The notes under the pieces were generated by a model. That model did not search any database. It had not been told where the DNA came from and saw only the letters and a program-made list of their open reading frames with translations. Positions 36,301-49,200 of a stretch of 64,000 nt of DNA are shown in pieces. A program made the position numbers and the translations under genes. The stretch lies in contig BSQZ01000002.1 of NCBI GenBank assembly GCA_033239005.1, positions 5,430,001 to 5,494,000 of the forward strand, in the 5' to 3' direction. Positions within the stretch are counted from its first letter, which is position 1. The number at the start of each line of letters is the position of its first letter. The DNA comes from Lamellibrachia satsuma. Lineage: Eukaryota > Annelida > Polychaeta > Sabellida > Siboglinidae.

Positions 36301-37544
36301 TAATTGAAGTTAGACCTAACAACATTCTAAAGGACTACTATTAATATATTGGATGGGACAAATTGTATTTTTTGTACAGACGTTTATAAGAATCAGTAGG
36401 TGCACTTACCATTTATTGTTCGGACTAACACAGAAGCAGATTTCGTGTAAGTACAGTAATAATTCTCATGTCACATAATGGCATGAAATGCATATTAGTC
36501 AACGACTGATCACACCGAGCAATGGATCTGGTATTATAGAAATGCTTAACTGCAAGAAAATAATGAATACTTTTATGTTATGGATATTTAGGGGGGTAAA
36601 GCATACAATTTTATATTAAATATTACACGGACGAATAGATGACGGCCATTATACTTAAATACTTTTGAAAGTCTTGCAAATACGACACTGTATTGCAAAT
36701 GTCTTGCATTCCTTTTTGACATTTGCAATGCAGTGTTGTATTTGTGTCATTATTTATTACATAGAACACAACAACATGCAGTTGTTAAACTGTGATCACA
36801 ACATTCACAACCCAATACAAAATGTGTTTCATCATCTGTACAAGAAGTAGGATTTGTCCTCATATGACAAACACATTTACTGTTTATGCAACATCTCTGA
36901 TGTCATTTACTCTTCAAGTTTCTGCAATATATACACCATAACAACTGAACATTACTACTTTCAGTTTATATGAATCTTGGGTGTTTACTGTTTCAAACTA
37001 TAACATCAACCATATATACAACATCTGTTGCATAAATAACAAATTTAAATTAAAACCTCCTTCCAACATGGGTAACATGAACTGGGCAAAGTCTGATTTT
37101 GGACGATATTTTAATTGAGGCATGTGCCATTTGTTTATGATGTACAATGCATGGTTCATTGTAAAATTTATCAATACCTAACTTCTCTTGTAGCTAATCA
37201 ACAATATAAAACAGTTACAGTAGTTACAATTATACTGCCTTCTCCAATCTTGTCAGACACATTAAAATATAAATAGTGATTCTACTATCCGAGTATGCCA
37301 TAAAATCATAATAAACTTTCACCTGCAAGGTAACAATTGCTACATACATACAAATGCAACACCTCTGGAAAACCTGTTCTGTCACGTTGAAATCTTTTAG
37401 TTTCAAATGTGACTTGAACTCAAATTTGGCCAGGATTAAAGACAATCTATTGGATTAAGTATTGTGTATAATCATTTAACCAATTCAAAATGTGACTGGT
37501 TTAAACATGGTGAGTGTTAAATGTTTTGAGCCTGCTGAACCTTT
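36301..37544. other. Intergenic, convergent side of phosphatase and heme oxygenase A
   Basis: AT-rich sequence without a recognisable gene. The right part presumably holds the 3' UTR of heme oxygenase A on the minus strand. Confidence 0.55.
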
Positions 37545-40500
37545 TTACTTGGACATGACCTGGTACAGGGAATAAGCGACAATAACAAGGAAAGACGTGA
37601 CGAGGAACAGGCAGACAAGGAGCAGTTTCATGATTCGTGAATACGAGTGCATGTTGGGTTTGACATTGTTTGCCAGGGAGTTGTTCATCTTGAAGCAGCG
37701 TTGCTTCTCTTCTATGATCTTCTCCTTCTTGTCACGGCTCAGCTCAAGGTTGTTGATGCGAGCTTTGAATTCCTTGCGCAAGTCGGTCTTGCCAGTGACG
37801 TCCATATCAAAGACAGCCAGACCCTCCTTTCCAGACAGACCGAGGGTTTTCTTTATGACTTTCTTGAGCATCATGCCCCCTGCCAGCAGGGCAAGATACA
37901 TCGAGTGTGTGTAACTGCAAGAAGAGACAATGTTGTGTTTTATGTGGCAAGAGTCTCTCATAAATCTCCACAACACATCTACAGTGTTATATGCAGGGTT
38001 AGTTGTCACTGTATTAGAGTGTATTTATTTAAATACAATCTAATAACGTGTACCTGATTGAATTGTTTAAAAATTAAACTGGTCAATGTCATCATATAAG
38101 ATATTTTATTTATTTATGAAGCCAGCCCACTGTCACGGACCATTACAAGTCATGTATACATTTTTAATTGTGACTCAAATGTAGTCTGAGCCAGTAGCAC
38201 CACTGTTCGATGTACTAACTAATTGGGTGACATGTGCAAATAAGCTATCTGTCAAACAATAGATAGTTTGTCAATGCCATGTGTCTATAGTATCGAGAAA
38301 GGATTCAACAAAATGAAAGCCAAGAAAAGTTTTTGCAGTGTAACCCACCCTACTGAGACATGTGTCAACCTTGTTTTTAAACATATTCACACTGCTAGCA
38401 GTTACACAATCCGTAGATAATTTGTTCCATTCATTTATTGTCCTCTGTGAGAACGAATACTTCCTGATATCAAATATACACTGATCATTTACTAATTTTA
38501 CCTCATGTCCTCTAGATCTACTATCTTTCTTGGGTGAGAATAACATTTCTATCAATATTTTCATACCCATTCAATATCTTAAAAACTTCAATCTGATCTC
38601 CTCTTAACCTCCTTGTCTGTAGAGTTGTTAAACCACATTCTGTCAGGCATTCTTCATAACTAAGCTCTCTCAGTTCTGGAATAATTTTAGTTGCTCTCCT
38701 CTGTATGCGTTCAAGCGTATCTATATCCTTCTTACGATATGGCCTCCACGCTTGTATACAATATCTAAATGAGGTCTAACTATTGCTTTATAGTAATTAT
38801 ACAGAGGCATAATTAGCTTTTTCCTTGTATGTTATGTTTTTACTAATCAACCCAAGAATTTGATTACCCTTTGAAGCTGCAGTATCAAACTGTTCTGAAA
38901 CTTTCATATCAGCACTTATTGTTATTCCTAAGTCATTTTCTTTTACAGTAGTACCTAGAACAGTATCTCCCATATTATAGCTTATATCCAAGTTCTCGTG
39001 TCCTGTATATAGGCATTTACATTTCCCAACATTGAATAACATCTGCCATTTTTCAGACAATTGAACTAATTTGTCTAGATCATTTTGTAAATGCTGTTTA
39101 TCACCAGTAAATTTCTGTATGTTGCTTGTTATATTGTCGTCCAAGTCATTTATATATATTAACAATAATAAAGGTCCTAATACTGATCCTTGTGGTACCC
39201 CACTCAAAACTGATTTCCAGATCGAAACCTCTCAATCTACTACAACACGATGTCTTCTGTCAGCCAGCCATTGTTCTATCCAGTCAATTATGTCATCCCC
39301 GATACCATGGGTTTTTAACTTAAGCAGTAATCTTTGATGTGGCACTTTGTCAAAAGTTTTCTGAAAATCTAAGTAGATAATATCTACTGACGATCCCTCA
39401 TCTATCCACTTACTGGTTTCTTCCAAAAAACGACATATTTCTTAAGCATAATCTCACTTTTAGGAATCCATGTTGAGATGAATTTAATAATTTATGCCTA
39501 ACAAGGAAGTCCACCATTGGTGTTTAATTAACCTTTCTAATAATTTACAAATCACTGACATTAAACTTACTGGTCTGTAATTCTCTGACTTGTTTCTCGA
39601 ACCTTTTTTAAATAATGGTATGATGTTTGTTTCTTTCCATTCAAAAGGAACAATACCCTCTTTTAATGACAAGTTGAACATTCTCGCAAGTACGCTGAGT
39701 TGTTGTACTGTTTCCATTAGTAGTTTTGGAGGAATTCCATCCACTCCCAGTGATTTATTATCCTTCATTGCCTTTATTTTCTTAGCCACCATTTGAAAGA
39801 TGTTCACCAAGCTGAATTGGAATTGAAAGATCTTGAGTAAGTTGTATTGAAGTTGGAACTGAAAGAAAATGAAATGAACCTCATTTTCTTGTGCTGGTGC
39901 GATCTGGTTTATTTCCAATGTGGTCCTCAGTCTTTGTAGCAGCTAAACATACATTTGTACATCATTTGAAAATCCGAGGTGAGAACATTTGTCCAAATTT
40001 GAACAGTGTCTGCATGGCAATGTTATCATGTGGCAATTTGAAGAAAAAAAAACTTGGAAGTTCTACTCAAATCAAACTATGGTGGGGTGTGATGAGATGA
40101 AACCATGCCCCTTGTGATTGCTAGGAATGTGTGAAGCCATAGCCACCCTAATGGAGCATCCCAACTATTATGTAAGCAGGTATTTATGAAAAAATAGAAT
40201 GATCAGCCTACTGGTCTTTTCATGGCTCAGCCATAGTCTGTACATTGTTTTCAATTACTAGCCACTGGAATAACATGCAAACAAACTTGATGTTTTGTAA
40301 GTTTGCAGCAATAGATGTAACAGAAAAGTAATAGACTATTATCTATTACTTTAGGATATATTACTATCAAGTCTGGGGTAATAGTAATATGTAATACTAA
40401 TACTAACGATTACAATTGTTCAATCAATAGAAAGCAAAGTAATAGTAATTGAGCTATTACTTTGCTATTACAATTGAACATGTCAATCACACAAAATTCA

Positions 40501-43500
40501 ATTTCATTAAAAATAATCAGACCAAAAATCCTCTATTTTACTTACTTTTACTGGGACTTAGACAAGCATCATGTTCAGTCTTTCACTTGCAGTTGTATTT
40601 ATTTCCCAACAATGGTGATGCAATGGTTTAGTATCCGAATCATGACAGTCAATGAACTTTAGCACTGTTAGCAGGACACTCTGTGACATTGTGACTGCTG
40701 CATGGCTAATTGGTCATTTGAAGCCAGGTCCACCAGCCATCTGTCCTTTTCACACCAGCCTATTCATTCATTCATTCACTCACTGAAGCAGGACAAGGGT
40801 TCCAGGCTTCCAGCAATAACCATATTGTCTTTAACATCTGAATCAATAAATCAATAAATAAATCAGTCAATCAATCAACTGGGTAATGTTTTAACAAAAC
40901 CCAGTGGCTTATGCCAACTTTTATGAGTTTTTCTCAGCCGGTTAGTTAGCTTGCACACTATTGAATAAGAGAGTGAAAAACATCCTATCCTTGAGCCAAT
41001 AATTAAGTTGTCCACCAAGTAGCAGCCGAGTTGTATGGGTCTATTATGGGATAATCAGACTGTGTTATGTGACAGTGACACTGCTTTTCTGTTTCATTCC
41101 AATGAATATATGAAACTTCCATATCCAACTGTGTGAGGTTAATTTAATTTGGAAATTTATAAGTTAATTGTAATTTAATTAATTACACACCTATCAGTTA
41201 ATTTGAATCTATGTAAGTGATTAAGTATGTTAAAAGTTCAAAGTGGTTAGCCCTCCGGACCCGTAAGCATAACTGTTCAGCTATTGGTCCAGCACACTTT
41301 ATGCTTTGTGTGTGCAGTAAGTGTGTGCATGTATTCCCAGTGGCATATAATGTGTGCATGCAGATTACAGACGGTCAACAAATCATTAATAAACCAGGTT
41401 ACAGACGGTCAACAAATCAGTAATAAACCAGGTGCTATGCACCGGAATATTATGTGATATGCTCAAATTTGACAAAGTAATGATTTGAAAAGTATAGCTA
41501 GAATAGGTCTTTTCTTGAATGATCTCAAAAGTATTAGAGACATCTTTAGTTTAGGCAGGCAGGTATATCTTCACACTTCGAAGATTGACAATGAGTACAG
41601 TTTTATACATAACTGTGCTTGAACATATATATATATATATAATTGACAACAATGATGTTCTAATATAGCAAAACACATATGCCTCAACCTTTTGAAGACC
41701 AAGACATACCCGGTAGGCCTTATTATTGCCAATGTGAGATGTGTGGCAGTTAGTGTTACAATGTTTTAGTGCTGGACCTATACTAGCATGGCTAATTCAT
41801 ACGTTGTCTGGCAGTGACGGAACCAGGGTTGAAAAAAAATCATGATTTTTCATTTTTAAAAATCAGATTTTTTTTTATTTAAATCGGATTTATTTGATTT
41901 AAAAAAAATCTGGTATATAGATATTTATATAGATGTTTAAATTTGTAAACTCTTTCAAACATGTTTTATTCAAATCGATTTGGGTTCTTGTCTTAACAGA
42001 GGGTACATGATTTTTGCTTATATAAAGACATTAGACAATGTCCACAAGGCCTCACCCCCTGTAGTTGCATAATCTGTCTTGGAAAGGAAAGCATGCTGTG
42101 TGTCTGTGGCTGTAGCAGTGCTAATTATTGTTTGCCTATAGGGTGGATTAGCACCTGTCCAGGACTCTGTGCACTCTAAGGATCTCTAACCAGAATACAA
42201 ACTGGTACAGCATTAAACAACTGAGCCAACATACTGAATTGGTAACAACTAGCACAAGCTATAAGTGGACTTTAACTCAGGGCTTCTGTGTTGAAAAGAT
42301 ACTTCCTCTGGAAGACAAGTTTGTGTGGCTTCACTGCATTCAGAAAGGGAATAGCTCACACATACACAATGTCATAAAATATTTGACTATCAGGCTATCT
42401 GGTGACAATACAGCTACACAAGTGTGCGCACTTTGTGTTTAGTATTAAAAAACATACAAAACTTTGTTGATCTCGATGCTTGTAAACAATTATTTGTGTT
42501 AAATTCATATGAATCAGCGATTAAAAAAACCGGAAGTCAAAAAAATCATAAATCAATGATTTTTTTAGTGATTTAAATCATGATTTAAATCAAACAACCC
42601 TGGACGGCACTTTAGCTGCTGCTATTTTTTACCAGCATGTTCTCACAGCGCATGTGCACATGAAGTGCCTGACCAATAGCCATTTTGCACTATGTCCGGG
42701 TCCAGACCTATAGCAACAGCCTTAATGTTTAATCGAAAGAAAATAGTTCCGATGGAAAACGTAATGGCTTGAAATGTAATAGATTACATTGCCTTCAGCA
42801 TGTAATAGTAATAGAAAGGAAACTAAGTAATAGTAATCTATTACATTGCAATGTAATAGACACCAGGCCTGATTATTACTTTTGAAAAAAGTTCCTCTAT
42901 TACAGAACAAATGTCTTACAATTACATATTACTATTACCCCATGCATTTGCATTGGAAAACTCCTACAGAATTAATTCAGACTTGAATTGGAAGATTTGT
43001 GCTGGAATTTGAATTGAATGCCGAAGCCCTGCTCACAACATTGCTTCAGTCACAACATATGGCATGCGTGTAGTGGTACCACGTCATTAATCAGGTGATA
43101 CTGATAGTCGACGTACCGTAACCACGGCACGTACGGCAAGCCGCAATGTGCCAATGATTGTGTATCTTGCGTAGCCTATGCCATGGTTGTCATTAGGCAA
43201 AGTCAATCGCCCTACAATGTTTTTCTATCTGGCTTTTGCTACTATAGGGCGAAGAGCTCGCTCGGCCGAAACGTAAGTATTTTCATGAAACGTGAAACCT
43301 TACAAAAACGCCATAGAGCAATAAACACGTCTTTCGTGTCTGTATGCATTCTTATATGTATATCACTAAAGTTACCTGACAATAACCATGTAAAAGTGTG
43401 AAATTATTACCTTTTTGTCAGAACGCATGTGCTTGTCAAGGTTTGTTTATAACCGGATGTTGTTGTGAGCGAGAAAGGCATGCGGGATTTCCATAGATCT

Positions 43501-44525
43501 ATATAAGGTCACGCTAAGAATTGCCGTCTGCTGGCCATAGAGTTACATCATTAATAATGCCCCTATAAACTATTAACTTACTAACGGGTGTTTTATTTAT
43601 TTCTGTGCTGCTGGCCCATTCTGGCCTCATTCTACACAAGATCGCGTTAGATCATGTGACCCAAAGGCAACATCACGTGCACAGTATGGCGGCTATTTAT
43701 GAAATCTTTTCTGTGTGACCGATAAAAGTACTCATAAGTAATTATTTGGAGCACATTTCTTCAGTTTCTTGACGCCCAAGTGTCGGTTGTATGTCACAGA
43801 ATACACATGTGAAACGGTTAGTGCGTATCGGTTTTAAAACTTAAGTTATTAGTTCCGTAGCCATTTGGCTACGGAACTGCCAAATCGCCGAGTTAGCAAA
43901 TGCCCCACGAGACTTTCGCCCCAGAGACGAAGAGCGGGGCGAATTTTTTTGCCTAGGTTGTCATGTGATAAGACGACGGGTTACACAATCTTGCCCAAAT
44001 TGATTCAACGTCACCGTATATAAAATAAACTGAATGTTGCCCAGAATAAAATAACGATAATGATTTAAAAGCGTTCTATAAGCAATGGTACACGCGCGTC
44101 ACGTTCTACGGCTTAACCCATGTGATCTTATTATCGCCCACTTACGCCAGCAACAAGGTCGGGTCTTCCTCCGCGATTTTGACAATCCTGTCGCAGTAGG
44201 CTCTAGCGGGCAGCGATGGCTCCACCACGGCGTTCCAATCGTCTCCAATGTAATACTTTAGATCTTTCTCGAACGCTGCGGTACGAAGCAATTCACCTGA
44301 GACGATCGAGCCGACGCAGGGATGGTCCTTGTATTCTTCCAACGCTCTCTCCAGCGTTTGAAACACGAAGTAGAAGTCACTTAATACTTCGGCGTATAGC
44401 TGTGTGTCCGTCAAAACAATGAGCAGCTTATGATTAATCAGTTTGTCGCTCTGGTCGTGCAATGTCTTCGTCCTGGAGTGCATTTCTGCACAGAAGTCTT
44501 GTTCTATTTCCTCCGTCTCCGCCAT
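37545..44525 (-). CDS. Heme oxygenase-like protein A, membrane anchored
   Basis: Heme oxygenases open heme to biliverdin, Fe2+ and CO at the ER membrane. Two coding exons on the minus strand, 44525-44146 (ATG, donor GTAAGT) and 37914-37545, join within an Ala codon to give 249 residues. The helical fold is recognisable throughout: TKTLHDQSDKL carries the His aligned with the proximal heme ligand (human HO-1 His25), then DFYFVFQTLERAL, ELLRTAAFEKDLKYYIG and YTHSMYLALLAGG. The C-terminus has a hydrophobic tail anchor (LLLVCLFLVTSFLVIVAYSL), as in animal HO. The GDLSGG motif of vertebrate HO reads ALLAGG, so the catalytic Asp (human Asp140) is absent, and activity may be altered. The 6.2-kb intron holds LINE and hAT debris. 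It is the first of three tandem HO-like genes. Confidence 0.88.
38280..39805 (-). mobile_element. CR1/L2-type LINE, 5'-truncated and frame-broken
   Basis: On the minus strand it has reverse transcriptase pieces in three frames: SLGVDGIPPKLL and ENYRPVSLMSVICKLLERLI (39.5-39.8 kb), DIIYLDFQKTFDKVPHQRL (39.3 kb) and MSGVPQGSVLGPLLLLIYIN (39.2 kb). The thumb/C-terminal region then runs to the 3' end near 38280. The catalytic FADD reads FTGD, so this copy is dead. It lies in the heme oxygenase A intron, in the same orientation as that gene. Confidence 0.9.
40375..42941. repeat. Perfect 21-bp inverted repeat, 2.5 kb apart
   Basis: GGGGTAATAGTAATATGTAA plus T (40375-40395) is exactly complementary to 42921-42941. 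Both ends lie in TAATAG-rich sequence (40300-40480 and 42760-42945). The hAT-type element at 41824-42602 is nested between them. It may be a larger DNA transposon or two inverted MITEs. Confidence 0.6.
41824..42602. mobile_element. Non-autonomous hAT-type element with 8-bp target duplication
   Basis: The ends are CAGGGTTG (41824-41831) and CAACCCTG (42595-42602), with AAATCATGATTT-rich subterminal sequence at both. The flanking 8-mers GACGGAAC (41816-41823) and GACGGCAC (42603-42610) match at 7 of 8 positions, as expected of hAT insertion. The 779-bp interior has no transposase. Confidence 0.8.
43851..43945. repeat. Two adjacent short hairpins
   Basis: 43851-43878 is a perfect 13-bp inverted repeat with a 2-base loop (AGTTCCGTAGCCA, TT, complement). 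About 40 bp on, TTCGCCCC...GGGGCGAA forms an 8-bp stem, then a T run. They lie about 200-300 bp inside the heme oxygenase A intron, near exon 1. Confidence 0.7.
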
Positions 44526-44638
44526 GTTTATTGTCCGAAAGTGTTCTGTCAACGCCACTAGGAGGCGATTATCTTGGCTCCGTGGTGTGGCGCCACGGTT
44601 TGTCGCGCACAAGAGATCCTGCGAAACTACGACAGGAC

Positions 44639-45102
44639 GTACGGGCACGGACCACAGTCAGAATCCATCCGCCATTACATAGATAAAGAGTCCCAAGGAA
44701 AAAATTCATTGTGCAGATAGGGTTTATTTGTGAGAGCAGAAATTGTGTTTATGAGTGAGTGAAAGTGATGTTTTTGTGCACAGTAGCATCTAAGCTTTGA
44801 AATGATGCCATTTGTCAGTATGTATACCAGTTGCGTAATGACACAGTGGCTGTTAGGCAGGATGTACTCCTATTTGGGAAAACGGGGAATTTCATGGCAG
44901 AAATGCACGGGCCTCATGCTTTGAAGCAATTTGTGCGAAAAGGAGGTATGTAATTTTCACGAATTTCGCACACCAGGTGTCTTAGTGGGTCTGTAATTTT
45001 CTGTGAATTTAAAAAAAAAATTGTAGGATAAATTTTCAATGTAGGCGCAAGAATGTTATAATGGTCGTCTATGGGAAAAGTGACTGTGGTCCGTGCCCAT
45101 AC
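44639..45102. repeat. 22-bp inverted repeats enclosing 420 bp upstream of heme oxygenase A
   Basis: GGGCACGGACCACAGTCA (44643-44660) is perfectly complementary to 45081-45098; extending outward gives 22 bp with one mismatch. The unit lies 114-577 bp upstream of the heme oxygenase A start codon. It may be a MITE inserted in the promoter. Confidence 0.7.
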
Positions 45103-45464
45103 AACACAAAGAGGAGCAGATGCCGGGGCGGATCCAAGATTTAGAAAAAGGGGGGTCCACGGTGATGTATGAAGCGCCGGAGGAGCGAAACGAGGCGCGA
45201 AGCGCCTCGGGGTGGGTGGATGCGGGATGGTAATATCCCCCTTCCCATCAATTTGACGTTTTTTCAGACAAAACACTTTACATTGTGTAATTTGGGACAC
45301 CCATAATCTGCTTTTAAGCGAGTTAATGCCAACCCTTCAGAAAATCTAAAGTGGCCTTATAAGGCGGGTTGCCTTCTTGTGAGGAGGAACCATCGATGAA
45401 TGTAGCATGTGAAAAGAAAACATATGGACAGTGAACATCATTTATTTGTGAACATCAAAAGCAT

Positions 45465-46165
45465 CTAGAGTGGTCTGGCGTCGGCTATCGACATAGTCCT
45501 TGAAGGTGATGCCAGGCGGTAGAAGAGGAAGCAGATCCTCATCGTCCCACTCGTCATCGTCGGTGGTCGCTGCGTCAAGAAGAGCGTAAGAAAACAAACC
45601 CGCACTTCTGGAAGCACTTGCTGATCGTTTCCCAGGCGGATGTTAGCCACATGATAGCATCCAACACGGTGACTTTCTTCGCAATGTCGGACGCCGTTTG
45701 CGTCCACCAAGAAGATAATGTTTCGCAGAAGCTTCTTTCGGTACACCATCTTCAGGTTCAGGATGATGCCAGCGTCCATTGGTTGCAATTTCGAGGTCGT
45801 GTTTCACGGCAGAAAAACGACTTTGACATTCTCTAATTCCACATGGGGATGGGAACCGCAGTTATCGAGGAAGAGCAGAATGTGTCGATTTTGCCGGCGC
45901 ATCCGATTATCAACCCTGCGCATCCACGCAGCGAACAGCTCTCCCGTCACCCAGGCCTTATTGTTCGACTCGTAGGTTACGCGCAGTGATGTCATGTGGC
46001 CGCTTTTGAAGCACCTCGGGTTGGTTGATCTGCCAATCACCAGAGGCATCAGTTTCTCGCCGGAAGCACTTCCACACAGGAGAACCTAATGCAATGAAAA
46101 TATGGCCGCGTAATCCGGGTGGCCGTCGGCGAGGGGGGCCTTACAAGAGGGGGACTACTGTACAA
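45465..46165 (-). pseudogene. pogo/Tigger (DDE_1) transposase relic
   Basis: The minus strand reads MPLVIGRSTNPRCF, SNNKAWVTGELFAAWM, RQNRHILLFLDNCGSHP and ENVKVVFLP, then after a frameshift LQPMDAGIILNLKMVYRKKL. This is the catalytic core order of DDE_1 transposases, including the second catalytic Asp in LFLDNC. At 46130-46165 the inverse of CAGTAGTCCCCCTCTTGTAA looks like the element's end. The sequence is broken and N-terminal parts are missing. Confidence 0.8.
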
Positions 46166-46982
46166 TACGGATTTTCGGGAGGAATACGGCCTTTGTCCGT
46201 TTCCCGTTTTAATACGGATTTGCTGAAAATATAAAAATCGTGACAAAGTAGTCCTATGTATTTTCTTATATTCGTCACATAAGAATAACTTCGAATGTCA
46301 AATTAACTTTTGAGTATAGAGTTTCGGCAAAACGCTGATTTTTTTAATTTACACTTGTTTGCCTGTTCCAACGAAGAAAATGCGGTGGGTCTGAAAACGT
46401 CCATACGAAAGGACAATATTAAACATCTATCATGTGCCATTTATTGCAATATTGACTAAAAGTAATGCAAATGTTTATTAAAAAATAATTAATAAAAAAG
46501 GAGTATCTTTGCACACAAAGAGACTAACGCATCTTTGACTAAAAAAAGTGCTACACGCATTCTCTATATTACTCAGCACATCCTTTGCTAAGGAAACTGT
46601 GTTTAATAGTTCCTCATCCAGTCCCTTATTTCCCTAGAGGTTCTGAATGATATAATAAAAGTAGTTAGATTTCGTATTACAGAAAGTCGTGGCATCAAGT
46701 TTGAAATGAGACAAGGTGTAACTGAAACTTTTAGACATATTATATGTAAATGTATGTATAAAGCGCTCCATTCGATTCGTGATCTGAATTTTAATCGACA
46801 TTCTGCTAAAAGTAGTAGTACCATGTAACAACAGTGAGTGCAAACTGGTAGATTAAAACGTTTCCTCATACCTTTGAGCCATGTAAATTAAAAAGCATCA
46901 TAGAAATACATACACCGTAGAACAAAGAACAGCATGATAACTAAATGATGTTGTGTACTTATATTACAAACCCAAAAATGTA

Positions 46983-47185
46983 AATGTAGTGATTAGCACA
47001 TCCGCCTTTCATGCCATAGTTCTGAATTCAAAACGCAAACCGGACACGGTAGATTTGGTTCTCAACCCTGTGGACTGTGTATCCCTCGTAACTCGGAGAT
47101 CACGTTAATGCCAGTCCCGTCTCAATTCGGGACGTTAAAGAACCACTGAGGTCAGCTTGGCGAAACAGTTCTGAAAAGGCTAACT
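46983..47185 (+). mobile_element. tRNA-derived SINE, second type
   Basis: A tRNA-like head (GTAGTGATTAGCACATCCGC, TTCTGAATTCAAAACGC in the B-box position) is followed by a body with CCCGTCTCAATTCGGGACGT and AAAGAACCACTGAGG. It lacks the GAACAGGTCTG core of the other SINE family. Confidence 0.55.
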
Positions 47186-47422
47186 AGTTGAATAAGACCC
47201 CAAAAGACCACAACATTCCAACCACAATATAATTATGCAGCCAATAGTCAGTTAACAGAACGCTGCTTGATACAACTACATACTAGAAACTCTGTTTATG
47301 TCAGCTGTGTTTTAATAACAATTGTTCATCAGCAGATCTGTTAATCATTACACATCAAGCTCCAGTACTCGTTGCCTTTTCCATTGTGATAATATTAGCA
47401 CACCTGATTTGAGTCACGTTGA

Positions 47423-49200
47423 TTATTGATACAGTATGTAGCTTGAGAAAATTTTTCGTTTGCTCCTTTCTATGAACATTTGACAAACTGTTTCCAAATC
47501 AATCTCCATGCCGTAGTTCATGTTCATCACTGTGAGCCCAGAAAGCCGATCTTCCCCCATCCTGTTGCCTAGGTAGGTTTTGACCCGTCGCAGGCAGGGG
47601 AATGAACGCTCTGCCTCACAACTTCCAACAGGAAGAGTGCAACCGATCCTCAACAGGGTGCGGATGTTCGGGAATATGTCTTCATCTGCGTGCTCGAGAC
47701 ATTCAGTCAGGTTAGGCGAGGACGATGACTGTGTGGGCTCTGTGATTCTCAGATAGCGCTGCCATTCCTTCAGCTCAGCTCGCAGCGAAAAGACGTTTGG
47801 CATGTCTGACTCCAAGAACATCAATCCATCCACAATATGTGGTACATTTCCCGTCTCTTTAATGATCCCGGGGAGTGGAGCAAGAATCTCTATACCCTTT
47901 TTGCTTTCTGGGTTAAATCGATAGTGGAATTCGTCAGACAGGTGGTCACAAAACGGGATTTCCAGATTGCGCAGGTGGTGCTCCCGTGGTGATGTGCTGG
48001 GGGCATTGGCTCTTTGCATCTGTCGGGACGATCGGGGTGTCCTTGGTGTTGAGATGAATGTACCAAGAAGTGTGACTAAACGTGTAATATTTTATACCAT
48101 ACACTGTACTCCTCTTCTATCTATTTTTTTTCTCATCGTTACCATTCGTTCCCTGGTTCGGTCGATGATACTGTACGCTTGATATAAGTCTAAGTCCCTC
48201 TTTTGAAACTTGGAGGCCATGGGCCTGACATTCTCCAAAACATTCTTGGTGATGATGAATGCGATGATCGTATGTGACGAAGTGAGTTTGCAGCCCTTTA
48301 GTCTTCGTCGTGGTCTCCTCATCCCAACTGCCAGTCTATGCAACCTCCTCGTAGATGTCACGATATTCAGACGGATTCAGTACGGCACCCATACATTCAC
48401 ACAAGAACTCATACATGTCATAAAACGTGTCGTAGCATGTGTGACGCTCCACTCATCTGGCCTTGCACATTCCGACAAGTTTCTAATTCCTCATATCTGG
48501 TGCCATATATTTTAGGATTCGTTCCTGGAATCGTTGTCGTTTGTGGGACAGATCTAAAAAAGGAATACTGTATTAAGGGTGTCGACCATATTCCGGATGG
48601 CAGGTAGTCTACAGGCATTGGCGATGCTCACATTGAGGACATGGCTGCTGCAGTGTACATACAAAGCTTTATCCTCGCCTGCACGCCAACCTTATCCGAG
48701 GACATACACTGCGCACCATTATAGCTTTGTCCCTGGCTTTACTGATGTCGATGACATGATGACAGCATGAGCTATAGCTTCAATCGCTGCCCTCTCAATA
48801 TATATAAAATCAAAAACGAATTCTTTGCCTTTACAGCCAGCCAGCATCGTCAAGCATACTGACATAATCTCCTGTTTACCATGTGGATCTGTGACATCAT
48901 CTGCCATGATGGAAAATAAGGCATTTTCGTCTTCAAGGCTTCGTGCATTTTCTTTTCTAACATATTCGGCTACTACGTCAATCACTTCATTGTGGATGAT
49001 TCTTGATGTATTCCTGATGTATACTGCGCATTCTTCCTTCCGGTTTCAATATGTTCTCGGAGTGTGTCGTCGCGTTTGGCCATAATCTCCAGAATTGCCT
49101 AGAAGTTTCCCATGTTGGACAATGTACTTGTCTAATCATCCCTGTGGCCTCAAACTTGGCAAGTTTGTTTTCCACAAAATGCAACTGTTTCTCCAATGCT
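47423..49200 (-). pseudogene. hAT-family (ZMYM/THAP-associated type) transposase relic
   Basis: From high to low coordinates the minus strand gives an N-terminal piece (PTWETSRQFWRLWPNATTHS, 49.1 kb), a DUF4371-like core (ENALFSIMADDVTDPHGKQE, 48.9 kb), ALYVHCSSHVLNVSIANAC (48.6 kb), and a C-terminal hAT dimerisation region (PNIRTLLRIGCTLPVGSCEA, ERSFPCLRRVKTYLGNRMGE, RLSGLTVMNMNYGMEID). This is the layout of transposases related to the 52-kDa repressor of the PKR inhibitor. Several stops and frameshifts break it, so it is not a gene. Confidence 0.82.

Noticed and set aside
44443..44686. Plus-strand frames over heme oxygenase A exon 1
   Set aside because: Antisense of the real exon.
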